Assembly: GCF_024362695.1 (NCBI RefSeq)
Contig: NC_065425.1
Location: forward strand, 11,289,001 to 11,353,000
Source: Pectinophora gossypiella
Lineage: Eukaryota > Arthropoda > Insecta > Lepidoptera > Gelechiidae
Length of the DNA: 64,000 nt
Reading direction: 5' to 3'
The notes beneath the pieces are model-generated. The model ran no database searches and was not told the DNA's origin. It worked only from the letters and a program-made list of their open reading frames with translations. A program made the position numbers and the translations under genes. Shown piece by piece: positions 11,701 through 26,700 of the stretch (position 1 is its first letter; each line of letters begins with the position of its first letter).

Positions 11701-14700
11701 ATATAATAAGTACTTTCAGTATTTTCTTTAAAACACTATTCCCTACAACTATGCCGAAATCTAGGGGCACGGAAGTGTCCCCGCCAAGTCGAGCATCAGT
11801 TTTTTCAGTAATTATTTCCCCTATTTTTCCTTTGTTGGGTGGGGTGGGTATATCCCAATTTGTAATATAGCCGTAAACTCGTGACCTAATAAGCTCACAA
11901 CTGTCTTTATTTTATCTCTTATGCTCATTACAGACAGAATACGCAGCGACAATCGGCCCGAAGGTTCTGACGACCTTCGAGAAGTTCTTCAACGTCTCCT
12001 TTCCCCTACCGAAGCAGGACATGATAGCCATCCCGGACTTCTCGGCCGGCGCTATGGAGAACTGGGGCCTCATCACCTATAGGGAGTCCACCTTGCTGTA
12101 CGATAAGGACCAGTCCTCCTTCACCAATAAGGAAAGGATTGCTGAGGTGAGTTTTACATTTTTATCATACGTCTTATCCCCTAAATAGTTTTGCAGTAGT
12201 CTACAGCTTCTAACAATGTGAGTAGCCGAGGAAAAGCTGCACGAAAACCTCAGTCTAAATACCTGACAGTCTAAAAAGGCCAAATTGAATCAACTCATCT
12301 AAAAAAGCAATGTTGCTATTTGGCATTTGTTGAACTTGCGCACTTGTGTGCGCAAATGTCAAATAGCAATATGGCTTTTTTACATGAATTTCTTCACTGT
12401 GGTCTTTACTACCACAGTTGGCTGGCTCGACTGTTAAAGACGGCAATTCGGCTCACCACCTAACACGTAGGTCTAACAAAAAGCTTGGTGAGGCGTGGGT
12501 ACTTAGTTCATCTTGCTATGCTATACCTCTGACTACTCCAATTGGACTCGGTCGTGAGCTTCTGTTAAGTTTAACCATTACAAATAGAAATATACTTTAT
12601 TGCACCAAAATAAAAGGAAATATTTACAAAAGACTTACTTACCATCCATTAGTCCATACTTATAATAAATTATTTACGTAGTCGGTCCCAAAGTTCTGTC
12701 ACAGGCACATTATTTTTAAATTTCGAACATGCTTTAAGAAAAATTTTATGGCGTTCCATTTTTGAATGTTTGACAATTATTTTAAAACAAAAAATGATCA
12801 TTTGCCGTGATTTATTACGATGGAGTGGACCTTGAAAGAAAACCGAATCGCAATTTTAGCGTTGCATCGCTGTGGACACTCGCCGAGTACCATTTTCAAG
12901 TTGCTCAAAAATTTGAAAATAACACTTAGGTTTGTGTATCGTACCATAAATAGGTATAATGAAGTCTCAAGTGTTGAGGACAAGAAAAGAACTGGCCGGC
13001 CTCGCTCCGCAAGAACACCAGCAGTGATCAAAGCGATAAAGGCGCGCATACGAAGAAATCCTGTCCGAAAACAGAAACTGATGGCTTTGCAGATGGGGGT
13101 CAGTAGAAAAACAGTCAAAAAGGTTTTAAACGAAGACCTTAAGTTGCGAGCATACAAGAAAAAGAGTGGACACTTACTTAATGCCCGCCTGAAAGCAATT
13201 AGACTCAAAAGATCCCGGTTGTTATTAAAACGGTACGCGAGAAACCGACACCGTGACATACTTTTTACAGACGAAAAAATTTTTGATATAGAAGAAAAGT
13301 ACAATAAGCAAAACGATAGAGTGTACGCAGAGAACTCTGAAGAAGCAGGAAAAAAAGTTCCGCGGGTTCAACATGGGCATCATCCATCTTCAGTGATGGT
13401 CTGGTTAGGTGTCTCTTACTATGGGCCAACGGAGGTTCATTTCTGCGAAAAAGGTGTCAAAACCAGTGCAAAAGTGTACCAAGAGACGGTTTTGAATCGG
13501 CTTGTCAAAGATCTGCCCAACACGCTATTTTCAGGACATCATTTCGTGTTCCAGCAGGATTCTGCGCCTGCACACAAAGCCAAAACTACTCAAGCCTGGT
13601 TCGACCATCAAAAAATTGACTTTATTAGACACGAAGATTGGCCTTCCTCCAGTCCGGACCTTAATCCTCTGGATTATAAAATTTGGCAGGTCTTAGAGAA
13701 CAAGGTCTGTGCTAAACCCCACAAAAATTTGGCGAGCCTGAAGTCAGCCATAATTAAAGCCGTCGCTGAAATAGACATGAATATGGTGCGTGCTGCGATA
13801 GATGACTGGCCGCGGCGTTTGAGGGAAGTTATTAAAAACAAGGGAGGTCATTTCGAATAATTTTAAGTTATTTTCATTTCTTAATAAATATACTTTAAAT
13901 TGATATATAAATTTTTATAAACTTATTGGTACTTTTTATTTTATCACTATTTTCATATATGACAGAACTTTGGGACCGACTACGTATATACATAATGGTG
14001 CTAATTCCTGTAAACCCCCATCTAATTTTATTTTAAATTATACCTGTCCTTTTCTTATCCGCCGAAAAGGAAAGGGACGGGTAATCGACAAGCATAAAAT
14101 TTATGGAACAAACGTCAATTTTAAGCTCAAACCTAAAACAACCGTCTAAAAATTTTACATTGGCCAATAACCCGACAGAATTATGTAGACAGCACACGTC
14201 AAACGGTTTGCATACCAGCGAGATACCTTTTTAATTCGCCCGGGTTATTCATTCATTTACTTATTCTGCCTAAGATTCATCAAGAGCTGTCAATCATCCG
14301 TTCCTTTCCTTTTCGGCGGATAAGAAAATGACAGGTATAACTTAAAGTAAAATTAGGAGGTGTCTGCAGGAATTGGGGCCATTGCAAATCTTATAACTAT
14401 CTAAGTCATGCCGGTTAAATTAGATACTGTAGTTGGCAACCCTCAGACGGTACACACACAGATGCGCGTGTACGATAACGTCAATGAGTTTATGTGTAGT
14501 GTCCGTGTAAAATGAGGTTTTATGTATGAAGTATCGGGGTGTGGTTTAACCCCTCTGTTTGCTCTTCGTAGGTGGTAGCCCACGAGCTAGCTCACCAGTG
14601 GTTCGGCAACTTGGTAACGATGAAGTGGTGGTCAGACCTGTGGCTGAACGAAGGCTTCGCGACATATGTCGCGTCTATAGGCGTCAACGCGGTGGAACCG

Positions 14701-17700
14701 ACTTGGCGTGCTGATATCACCTTTGCTGTGGAGAACATCCTGGCCTACCTACCCCTGGACTCTCTGGAGTCGTCACATCCGGTGAGTATCGAAAATCATC
14801 ATCACCAATTTAAGAGCCACGCTCTTGTCGGTGCAGCATTTTCCATGCTACTTTTTTAGGGAAAATAAGGCAGTGGTTTCCCTCTTGCCTTCCGCCGCCA
14901 GTACTCTGTCTGACGCAAGTGGGATGGCGCCCAGAGTAGTCTATTACAAAGCCATACTAGGACTCCTGTCGTCCGCCTCTGAATAGTACTGACTGTTACT
15001 GCTGCCCTCTGTCAGGTTGAAACATACATAAAACATAAACACTCAACATGTACGACAACAACACAACAGCACGTTGCCAGCTGAAGCGCAAAATGTTGCG
15101 CGGCTTGTTGTTTGTTTAGAGATCATCGTTAGTTGAACATCAATTGTTGTCGGGTGAAGACGTCACGCGCAACAACACTAGTTCCTCTGGCGACATGTTG
15201 TTGACGATAGAAGTGTAGTAGACGCGTAGATAGACAACATCATCATCAGCCCATTATGGATGGGTAGGGATCGGAGATCGGGCCTTTAACCATCACGCGG
15301 GCCCAGTGCGGATTGACGGTTGTTAGCGACTGCTAATGCAGTCGGGACCAGCGGCTTAACGTGCCTTCCGAAGCACGGAGGAGCTCGAGATGAAAACTTT
15401 TTTTTGTGGTCACCCATCCTATGATCGGCCTTTGCGAAAGTTGCTTAACTTCAACAATCGCAGACCGAGCACGTTTACCGCTGCGCCACCGAGCTCCTCA
15501 AATAGAGAACGTTGTTAAACAATAGTTCTGCGCTAACTTTCAACATGTTGTGTAACTGTCGCGCGGCAAATGTTGCCAAGTGGAAACGCGGCTTAAATCG
15601 CAATATAGGACTGAGAATAATTGTAAAAAAAATACTATTTTTTTTCATGAATTTTCCGACGGAAATAGTCACTTGATATCAACTCAGAATCATGGTTTCC
15701 GTTACGATGTCACTGACACCCTATATTACTGATTATATCAACAGGTATCCGTGCACCTCGATCACCCGAAGAGGATAATGGAGATCTTCGACGACATCTC
15801 GTACCGGAAGGGATCTAGCGTCATTCGGATGATGACCATGTTCCTGGGAGAGGACGTCTTCAGAAAAGCCCTGCACAAGTAAGTAAACAAGTACTCAGTG
15901 GTCCACTTGTTGAGCGTCGAGCTAACGATCTGGAGGTCCCGGGTTTGAAACCCGGTAGGGATATAACACAAAAATCACGTTGTGATCCCCAGATTGATAA
16001 GAACATTACAGGTTGATCACCTGATTGTCCGAAAGTGTAAGATTATCTGTGTTTAGGAAGGTACGTTAAGCCTTTGGTCCCGGTTGCTACTTATTGATGT
16101 AAGTACAGTCATGAACAATATAATGTACCCACTTTAGGACTCTGTCGCACTAACATATTCGACATTTAGTAAGACTGTTCAATTTGTCAAAAAAGTTAAT
16201 GTGACATAGTATCAAAGTGTATACATATTAATGTAATGACTCGTCATTCCTGTGGGCCGAAGAGGTCGAGAGGGGAACATGAATGCTGGGCAAGTCCATG
16301 CTCTCTGAACTGCGTCTCAGGCATGCAGCGCCTGTGGAGAGGTCACTCCACTCGCACATATTAATGCTCGTGACCGTACCTAATCAATACATGAGCCACG
16401 CCAGGGGTCTTTGGCTGCTCAATAATAACCCTGACAGGTGCTGAGTTTGGTCATCCACCTCTGAAGAATCTTCAAATCTTCTCTTTAAAAGTTATAGTTA
16501 GTTTAAAAGTTAGTTAGTTAGTGTTTAGTTAGTTTTAAGTTAGTTGTTTTTCTCTTTAGTTACTTTATTCCTGATCGTTGATCCTTTGTTCCCAGCTACC
16601 TGGTGAAGTATTCGTACAAGAATGCAGCACAGGACGACCTCTGGCGGGAGCTGACGGCCGTCAGCCAGCAGTACGGTCGCCTCGCCAGCAATATGACCGT
16701 CAAACAGGTGATGGACACGTGGACCACGCAGACGGGGTACCCGCTCCTGACTGTCACTCGGGATTACAGTGAGAAATCGCTTACCATCTCCCAGGTTAGT
16801 TTCCTGAGACCACAGACACAGTCAAATAGCTTTTCTCGTGAAATAGTGTAGATTTGCCGCATATCTATCCAAGCATCCAAGTTGTTTGTAATTTTTTATT
16901 TCCTTTTGGTGGTTGCGTGGATGAAATTGCTCTAGAGCAATAAGGCCGCCCAAATTGTACTGTATTCGTGTGTTATGTCTGATTGTTGAAATTTAGTTCT
17001 GTGCAATAAAGTATATTTGATTTGATTTGATTTTGATCTAAATATAGCTACTTGGCCGGACAAATGGAGAGCGTTGAGGGTTCTCACCCGGTACAAAATC
17101 TAAGACAACAGTCCTGAATGTGCATCTGGATAAATAATCGCTCTGACTTTTTCTCAGTGAACTCCGGCACATTTGTATTGCTTTTTTATGTTAAGTAATT
17201 ATTGCATGTTGTTTAATTTGTACTTATGTAAGTATGTTGAAGTTTCCCCGGAATAAACGTTTATTAGAGATCAAACGAACTTACCAAGTGAAGTTCGATC
17301 ACAATTATGTGAACAGCTTCATTCGACGCGATTTATTGTTTACATGGTGTAGGTTCGCCTCCAAGCTTTACCCCCGCACGAATTTTTAAAGATTGGTAGA
17401 TTTAAGTTTTTAATATGGCAACACTACCATCCGTCATTGATCTTTCCTGCGCCCGTTATTTTAGTTCTTGTGTCATTATTTTAAAGCAAAACATTATTTT
17501 ACTTTTTGTCTGCTTATGTAGTGTAAAGACAGGGTTGGGTTAGTTAAATTAGATTGTTTGCTATTGGGAGGGTGTGTATAAATCGCGTCGAATGAAGCTG
17601 TTCACATAATTGTGATCGAACTTCACTTGGTAAGTTCGTTTGATCTCTAATTATGTTTCACAGCTTCATTCTTAGCGATTTATTGTTTACATGGTGTAGA

Positions 17701-20700
17701 TGTTCAGAGATGGTAACAAGAGGAAAGAAAAATAATGTGAAAATTAAACAAAATATGTAAGTATTGAACAATTTGTATTTTTGATTTGGATACAGGCAAA
17801 ATTATTAATAATAACAAAAAATTATCATTTATTTTTACAGGTTCTCCCCTGAAAGTATGGAACATGCAAATTGATTGGAGTCTAAAACTATCTCTTTATT
17901 GTAAAATTTTGCAAAAACAGAAGACGTGTTACTCCATCCAGCGGTTCGCCGTATGACATCTATATTAACACCAAGTCTACTGGCTGTGGATGTCGCTGCA
18001 TGACGAGTGCTATGCGCTGTGAATACACTGGTATCAATGCCACTAGCGAGAAGTGTTTCTTTTATCCAGTGACTAAGTCTTTGTGATGACAATTTTGCGT
18101 AAGGTTTTCTAAAACTAATAAACAAGTAAACATTATTGTTATTGCGAAATGAGGCAGTTTTATTTATATAAACTAACAGACATCTTGCCGGACATATTTC
18201 AGGCCGTGGGTTAAAAAATGGTAATCTAAGTACTGGTTGGTAAGTATTTGGTTTTGATGTTTTAATTAAATCTGGAATTTTTACTATTATTTCAACTTGA
18301 TCATGAACTACAATATTACAAAGTTTGATCAACGAGAATGTTTGCACTCTATGTGCAGACACCAACGCCAGCAGAGTTAGTGTCTTTTTAGAAAGCATTT
18401 CCAGACTAATATCCTCATTAGGCCACTGTTGTGCCAGATAATTTAGAACAATATTAGGGTCCCATGTTAAGTTGTATTTTGGGTTTGTCGGTCTCAGTCT
18501 GAAAACTCCCTTCATAAAACGTTTAATTCGGTCGTCATCTAATGATTTTCCTATCAATAACGTCAATGCCGATTTATAGGAGTTGATAGTACCATACTTG
18601 GCGCCCTTTTCGAAAATTTCAGTCAGAAAATGAATAACAACAGGTATTGAAGGGTTCATGTAATTATATTCATGCAAATCACAATAATTTAACCATGATC
18701 TTATGCAACCGTCATATTGTTTGTACGTGTTATCCGATAGAGAAGCTAACATAATTTCAACAGATCTGTGTGATAAGGACCTCTTCAATAACGTTTGCCG
18801 GATAATTTCGCGGCAACTAGTTTCAGCGTTTTGTGCAGACTGTGTTGATTCCTGAAAGGAGAATTAAGAAGGTTTTTATTGGGACCAAAATGAATAAGTT
18901 CGGATGACACTAATTTTTGAAAAATAGGAAACCATGGCTGAGTTGGCCAGTATGGTACTACGACTATTCCTTCAGATTTTTCATCTATAATCTTTTGTAA
19001 CATTCTCGTAATGAGTGAGAATGGTGGAAAAGCGTAAAATAACATGTTTTTCCAAGAAATCGTGAATGCGTCTATAGCCCAGGCGTCAGGGTCATTTTTC
19101 CAAGCGGTATATTTTTGACACTTAGTATTACATCTACTAGCAAATAAATCTATGTCTGGGAAACCTAACACGTCTGTTATTTTATTAAATGCACAATTAT
19201 TTAATTCCCATTCTGTATCATGGAACGTTTTACGAGATAAATAATCGGCTTCATAGTTGTCTTTACTGTTGATATAAGATGCAAATATCATTATATTACG
19301 CTCTTCACACCATTTCCACATTTTTCTAGCAATTCTATTTAAATGCCTATACTGTACACTTCCCATTCGATTAATAGTCGCTATAGCTGTAACATTATCA
19401 AGTCTTAATAAAATATCGCAATAAGATAAGTTGCTTGCAAAAGATTTTAAAGCGAGTGAAGCTGCTTTTAATTCTAACTCATTTATGTTTTTTAATCTTT
19501 CATCATCTTTCCAATAGCCGAAACTGTCATCCCCATCACAATAAGCGCCCCAGCCAGTGGTTGACGCATCGGAATAAATTACAATGTGATAACGATTACA
19601 TTTTAAAGGTGTTAAACCATTATCAATGTGATCTATCCACCAAGACAAATCATTTTTTACGTTATCTGACAAAAATATTACTTGGTCATAATTATCGTTA
19701 CATGACAAATGTACAAATTTATGATATTCTAATTCTTTCGTATATAGCCATGAGTATGTTATTGCAGGGTGTCCGAGTCATTATATCATACATATAAATG
19801 CACACAATTTGTTTTTAACATCAGTTAGAATAAAGTATTGGAAGGAAGAGAACGTCTTGTTATTCATCACCGCCTCCACACACAATTTTGGACCTTAATA
19901 CAATAAACATATGGGCCTAAAACGAGCCGGATTAGAGGACGGAGCGGTGATTAGAGTCGACCGTGCGCAAACAATAGGCAGCTGCATTCATTACCTACGC
20001 ATCGAGTTTTTTGCTTTAAAAATATGCTGTTTTATAAGTAATTGAATATTACGTGAATAATAACATTGGAGTGACTGTTTTTGTGGATTAAATCGTCAGT
20101 TTTCGTGTAAAATGACAACCCCTACTCAAGAACAAAGTGGATATTTAAGTACATTAGAAGATGTGGCCAGTATGATCCAGAAGGCTCAAGTAAACATAAA
20201 AAAATGTCCAAAACAACGATTGACAGAAGGTTATGTAAAAACTAGAATGAAAACGATTGAGAGCTATTGGGATAACTTCAGAGAAGCGCATAATCAACTT
20301 ACCAAGTGTACACCACGTGAACAAAGGGGAACATTACAATATTTCCTGAATGAAGACTATTATAAAATAGAAGAATTCTATCTTTGTTTACAAGCAGATT
20401 TAGCTGATCTTTTATTGAAATTACAATCTGCGCATACAGAAGGTCTGAACATGTCTTCATCATCGCAGGACGGTAACTTATCGTTTACCAAATTACCTAG
20501 AATAGAACTGCCTACGTTTTCGGGGAAATATGAAGATTGGCCTACTTATCAGGATTTATTCACGGCGCTTGTCCACAATACAAGTTTAAACAATGTGCAG
20601 AAGCTTCACTATTTGAAGACTAGTGTATCGGGTGAAGCTGAGATGTTACTACGACATATTCAAATTACTGAAAACAATTATACTCAGGCGTGGGAACTAT

Positions 20701-23700
20701 TAAAAGGACGTTTCGGTAATAAGAAAATGATTGTGAATTCACTTTTAAGAAGAATGTTTGGGCAGAAGAAAGTAGTCAACCAGTCAGCTAATCAGATAAA
20801 GACGCTACTCGACACAACTACAGAGTGTATTAACAGCTTGAAAAATCTGAAAATCACCACCGACTCTTGGGATCCTGTAATAGTGTTTTTGATTGGACAA
20901 AAATTGGATACAGAGTTGTTAAAAGACTGGGAAGAATATGCACTTAAGGAGAATAATGAAGACATGCCTACATGGGAAGAAATGCGGAAATTTCTAGAAT
21001 CTAAATTCCGTACTCTTGAATTAATCGCCCCGATGGCAACGTCTCAACAGAAACCTCAAGCCCACAAGTCATTTCACGTCACCGCACAAAATGATGAAGA
21101 AGACAACTGTGACATATTCCAAGCTGCTCACGCCAATGTATCATCACACCCTACATGCACATATTGCAACGGCAGTCACTACATATTTAACTGCAAGGAT
21201 TTCGCTAAACAGACAGTAACACAAAGGCAGGACCATGTGAAGAAAAATCGATTATGCTACAACTGTCTAGTACCGAATCATATGGTATTCAGATGTAAAC
21301 AAAAAACAACATGTCGACTCTGTAAGAAGAAACATCATTCTCTATTACATCAAGCCAGAGAAACAAATCAATACAAGGAAGAACAATCACAAATACAACC
21401 ACAAGTTCAATCGGAGAACCAACCAGAACCAACAATAACAACTGCACACTTCTCAAGAAAACACACTGGTCATGATGTGTTATTAGCCACAGCACAAGTA
21501 GAAATCAAATCGAGAAATGGAGAAACACACATACTTCGTGCGTTGATTGACCAGGGATCAGAGGCTTCATTCGTATCAGCAAGAGTAGTAGAACTGTTGA
21601 ACCTGCAAAAAACGAATATAAACGGTGTAGTCTCTGGAGTAGGAGAAGGAAGTCAAATAGCCTTGAAGCACCTTGTTGACCTATCAATTACGCCACGACA
21701 TGCGAAACAACCAATTCATGTAAAGGCTTATGTCTTGAAGACGATATCTACAAGATTACCGTCAAAACACATCAACATGAACTGGCCACCAGAGCTCCTA
21801 ACTATAGAATTGGCTGACCCTACCTATCACACACCGGGCAAGATAGATTTGTTGCTCGGCGCCGACGTCTTTTGCAAGATAATAGAAGACGGTTTGGTTA
21901 GATTAGCAGATGGTATAGTAGCTCAGAAAACTAGTTTGGGGTGGATACTCTCAGGTCAAAGGGCTGATACAACAACCATTAATTCACACAATGTAGTGAC
22001 ACTACATATTACAAGGATGGTTGTAGAAGACAATGAGATGTTAAGAAGATTTTGGGAGTTAGAGTCTGCGTTGTACAAGAAAAAGAAGATATTAACAAAA
22101 GAGGAAGAAAAGTGTGAAGAGATATATTCAAATACTACAAAAAGAGACGAAAGCGGAAGATACATAGTACATTTACCTCTTAAACAAACCATAGAAGAAA
22201 CTATCAACATATGTGGAGAAACAAAACAACAAGCTGTAACCAGATTGTAGCACTTAGAGAAGAAATTTGAAAAATCAGACAAGTTGAAAACAGAGTATAA
22301 AAAGGTTATTGAAGAATACAAGGAAATGGGTCATTTGAGAAAATCCGATACACAACACGACATCAATGCAATATACTTGCCTCATCACGCGGTGATACGT
22401 GAAGACAAGGACACTACAAAGGTCAGAGTTGTGTATGATGCCTCTGCCAAAGGTTCTAATGGACATTCTTTGAATGAGGCTATGATGGTGGGGCCGGTAC
22501 TACAACCAGATCTTCGAAGTCTGATAACAACTTGGCGCACTCACATGATATGTGTAGTTGGAGACATAATGAAAATGTATCGAATGATCAATATGACAAA
22601 GGAACATACAAATTTGCAACGAATAGTCTGGCGAGATAATCAAAATGAAGAACTGGAAAGCTACAACTTGACAACTGTCACCTTTGGTACAGCAGCAGCT
22701 CCTTATCTGGCAGTACGAACATTAGCTCAAGTAGCGGAAGATGAATCCTTAGAATATCCAGATGCTGCAAAAATAATTAGAAATTCATTCTACATGGACG
22801 ATTTGATGGCAGGAAATGAAAGTGTAGAAAAAACAAAAAAGATGTGTGAAGAAGTAAGAACAGTGCTGGAAAGGGGAGGATTTAAAATGCAAAAATGGTC
22901 AAGTAATTCAGAAGAAGTTTTAGAATTTCTACAGAGAGAAGATACAACGAAAGATACAATAGAAATAAAACTAGACAAGATTATCAAGATTCTTGGATTG
23001 ACATGGGATAGAAAAAATGATGAATTTGAAATAACTGTATACTTACCTCAGATGACACGTCCTGTTACGAAGAGATCCATTCTTTCCGATGTTGCCCGTT
23101 TATTTGACCCTTTTGGGTGGTTGTCCCCAGTTATCATTTCAGCTAAGGTTTTAATTCAAAAGCTTTGGCTTTGTAGCTTAGGATGGGACGACGAACTGCC
23201 GATAAATTTGAGAGAAGAGTGGATGACCTACAGAGATAATCTGATTCATCTACAAACCATAAAGATACCTAGATGGTTTAAGACAACACCTTACAATAAC
23301 AAAGATGTACAACTTCACGGTTTCGCAGATGCATCTACTCAAGCATATGCTGCAGTTACTTACCTTAGGGTAGTAGAAGATGGCGCAGTACATGTGACAA
23401 TGATGGCATCTCGAACAAAGGTGGCACCATTGAAACAATTATCTGTACCCAAATTAGAGCTATGTGCCGCTGCCTTACTAGCAGAACTTATTGGTGATCT
23501 CAAGGATATTTTAAACATTCCTATGGACCGTACTTTTGCATGGACTGATTCAACAGTGGTGCTTTCATGGCTACAATCTCACCCGGGCCGATGGCGAACA
23601 TTTGTTGCTAACAGGGTGGCGGACATAACTCGAATTATAGACAACGACCGATGGCGACATGTTCAATCCGCCGACAACCCCGCTGATATCGCAACAAGAG

Positions 23701-26700
23701 GCATACAAGCATGCGATCTAGTTGCAAAAGAAATTTGGTGGACTGGACCGGAATGGTTAAAGGAAGACAGATTAGACTATGACAGACACGATATTCCACA
23801 GACCAATTTAGAACTGAAAGTTACATTACACACAATATTACAAGAAGACGAACCGATTTGGGAAAGGTTTTCAACGTTATCAAAAATGAAAAGAGTATTA
23901 GCCTATTGTAGAAGAATGAAAAAAGAGAATGATGAGAAGGAAAAACGACAAGGATACCTTATAGCAAGTGAAATGGAAAAAATATTAGAAAACTGCATAA
24001 AATATTACCAGACTTTAATTTTTGGAAAAGAAATAGAAGAATTACAGAAGGATGGCAAAGTCAGAAAAAGAAGTGTTCTTATTACGCTTTCACCGTTCTT
24101 AGACGATAAGGGATTGATAAGAGTGGGAGGACGACTCCAAAATGCTTCAATAGCGGAGATGACTAAACATCCTGTGATAATACCTGCTAAAGTACATATT
24201 ACAAACCTCATCATAAAAGAAGCCCATACAAAGACACTCCATGGAGGCATTCAACTGATGATGGCCTATATAAGAACACGTTACTGGGTCATAGGACTAA
24301 AATCAGCGGTTAAAAAATGTATAAAGAACTGCAAAACTTGTCTTATTGATAAAGCTAAGGTGAAAAATCAGTTAATGGGCCAGTTGCCAGCTATGAGAGT
24401 CAATGAGCACAAGCCCTTCTTAAATAGTGGCGTGGACTACGCCGGGCCTGTATTTATTAGAACTTCTAAGGGTCGAGGACATCATGCAACGAAAGGATAT
24501 ATATGCCTGTTTGTTTGTATGGCAACGCGGGCGATTCACTTAGAAGTGGCATCAGACCTCACAACTCAGGCATTTATGGCAGCATTCCGGAGATTTATCG
24601 CACGTAGGGGCCATTGTATGCACTTATGGAGCGATAATGGCACCAACTTTGTGGGTGCCGCAAAAGAACTGAGAGACCTATTTAGAGGAGGAAAAAATTC
24701 TGTCACCCAAGAAGTAGCAGAGCTTTTGGCTAATGACGGGACAACGTGGCACTTCATACCACCCAGAATGCCAACATATGGTGGCCTATGGGAAGCCGGA
24801 GTCCAGTCGGCAAAGAAACATCTATCCCGAGTGAACAAAGATACAAAACTTACGTTTGAGGAGTTGACGACCTTATTAAGTCAGATTGAGGCATGTCTGA
24901 ATTCACGGCCTTTGTGTCAAATGGATACGACTACAGAAACACCACTGACACCGGGACATTTCTTGGTAGGTGAGCCTATAATTACTGTTCCTGATCTCAA
25001 CTATGAGCAACGGAAGGTCAGCCTCCTAACAAGATGGCAACTCATTCAAAGACTGACTCAAGACTTCTGGCATCGTTGGCGAACGGAGTATCTCAATACT
25101 CTTCAACAGAGATATAAATGGCAAGATATTGTACCATCACCTGCAGTCGGAGACATTGTAATAGTAAAAGATGACGGTTTACCCCCAACAAAATGGCTAT
25201 TAGGGAGGATAAAGTACATTCATCCCGGAGCAGACAATTTAGTGAGAGTAGTGACAGTGCAGTGTAAAGGAAACCACGAACTGAAAAGACCATTATATAA
25301 GATTATTCCACTGCCTAAAAATCCCGAGTGAGTTATGTCACGGTGGGCGGTAATGAGTAGTACTTGATGTTCTAAGTGTAATGCATGATAGGATAAATAT
25401 ATGAGATAAGTACCTATAAGGATTATTCATATTGGAAAATGTGTTTACAAAAATACTTATTTGCAAAATCAACTTGTCGGTAAAATTATATATTATACAG
25501 TCCATTCTTGTTAAATTATATTTTGTATTAGGTAAGTACTTATATTGTGTAAAATGTTTATACTTTTCCAATAGCCTGGTAATGCTTTTATCTGTCACTG
25601 TTTTGATAGTTATGTATCCTTATACTTACGTAACGTTTTTGTCAAATTACCAATTTTGATTATGTTTAATAAAAAAAACTATTGTTTTTGGTGGGCGGAA
25701 TGTCCGAGTCATTATATCATACATATAAATGCACACAATTTGTTTTTAACATCAGTTAGAATAAAGTATTGGAAGGAAGAGAACGTCTTGTTATTCATCA
25801 CCGCCTCCACACACAATTTTGGACCTTAATACAATAAACACAGGGCATGAAGAAACTAATAAACCCAATAGTTTAGCAAAATCTCTTAATTTACATTTAT
25901 GTTTTGACAAAAAATATCGTACTGTATGTTTTATTTTTATTTTCTTTTCGTCAGGTAACTTCATAATCATGTCTTTTGAATTGAAAACAAATCCAAGAAA
26001 TTTGCAAGAAGTTTTTGGAGTTAAACAGCTTTTTTCGAAGTTAATTATAAAACCAAGATTTTGTAATAGTTGTTTAGTGGTGGTTACATTATTTTCACAT
26101 TCATAATAATCCTTTCCAATAAAAAACATGTCGTCTAAATACACGACTGATATAAAATTATTAGATCTCAGGTATTCCATAACTGGTTTAAGTAGTTTAG
26201 TAAATACTAACGGTGCTGTACATAAACCGAACGGTAAACAGTTGAATTCATACAACTGACCATCATAATTGAAACGGAGAAATTTTCTATGAGATTTATG
26301 AATGGGAATAAGAAAATATGCATCTTTGAGATCTAAAGAAGCCATGAAACAATTTTTAGTTATAAATTTTGATGCTGTACGATAGTCTTCCATTTTGAAA
26401 TGGTTCGTTTTTATGAATTTATTTAAACATTTTAAATTAAGTATGAATCTCTGACTACCGTTCGGTTTGGGTACCATGAAAATACTTGAAATGAATTCGT
26501 TTTCCACGTGATTACATGCCGAAATGGCATTTATATTAATTAAATCACCGATACAGGTTTCAAAATCTATGCGTTCTTGGTTAGACCTTGGGCATGTCAC
26601 AGGCTGATTCGATTGATACGGAGTAGACTTAAAAGGAATTTTATAGCCCTTAATCCATGATAATAATATAACGTCCTGTGTTATGTCCTTCCATTTTTGA

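Larger units (their letters stand above)
19770..25840 (+). mobile_element. BEL/Pao LTR retrotransposon, full length, 6071 bp
   Basis: It consists of two 140-bp LTRs, a leader, a gag-pol gene interrupted by one in-frame stop, and a 370-bp tail ending in a purine-rich GGTGGGCGGAA just before the 3' LTR. It is inserted into the RT gene of the DIRS element in the opposite orientation. Confidence 0.97.
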
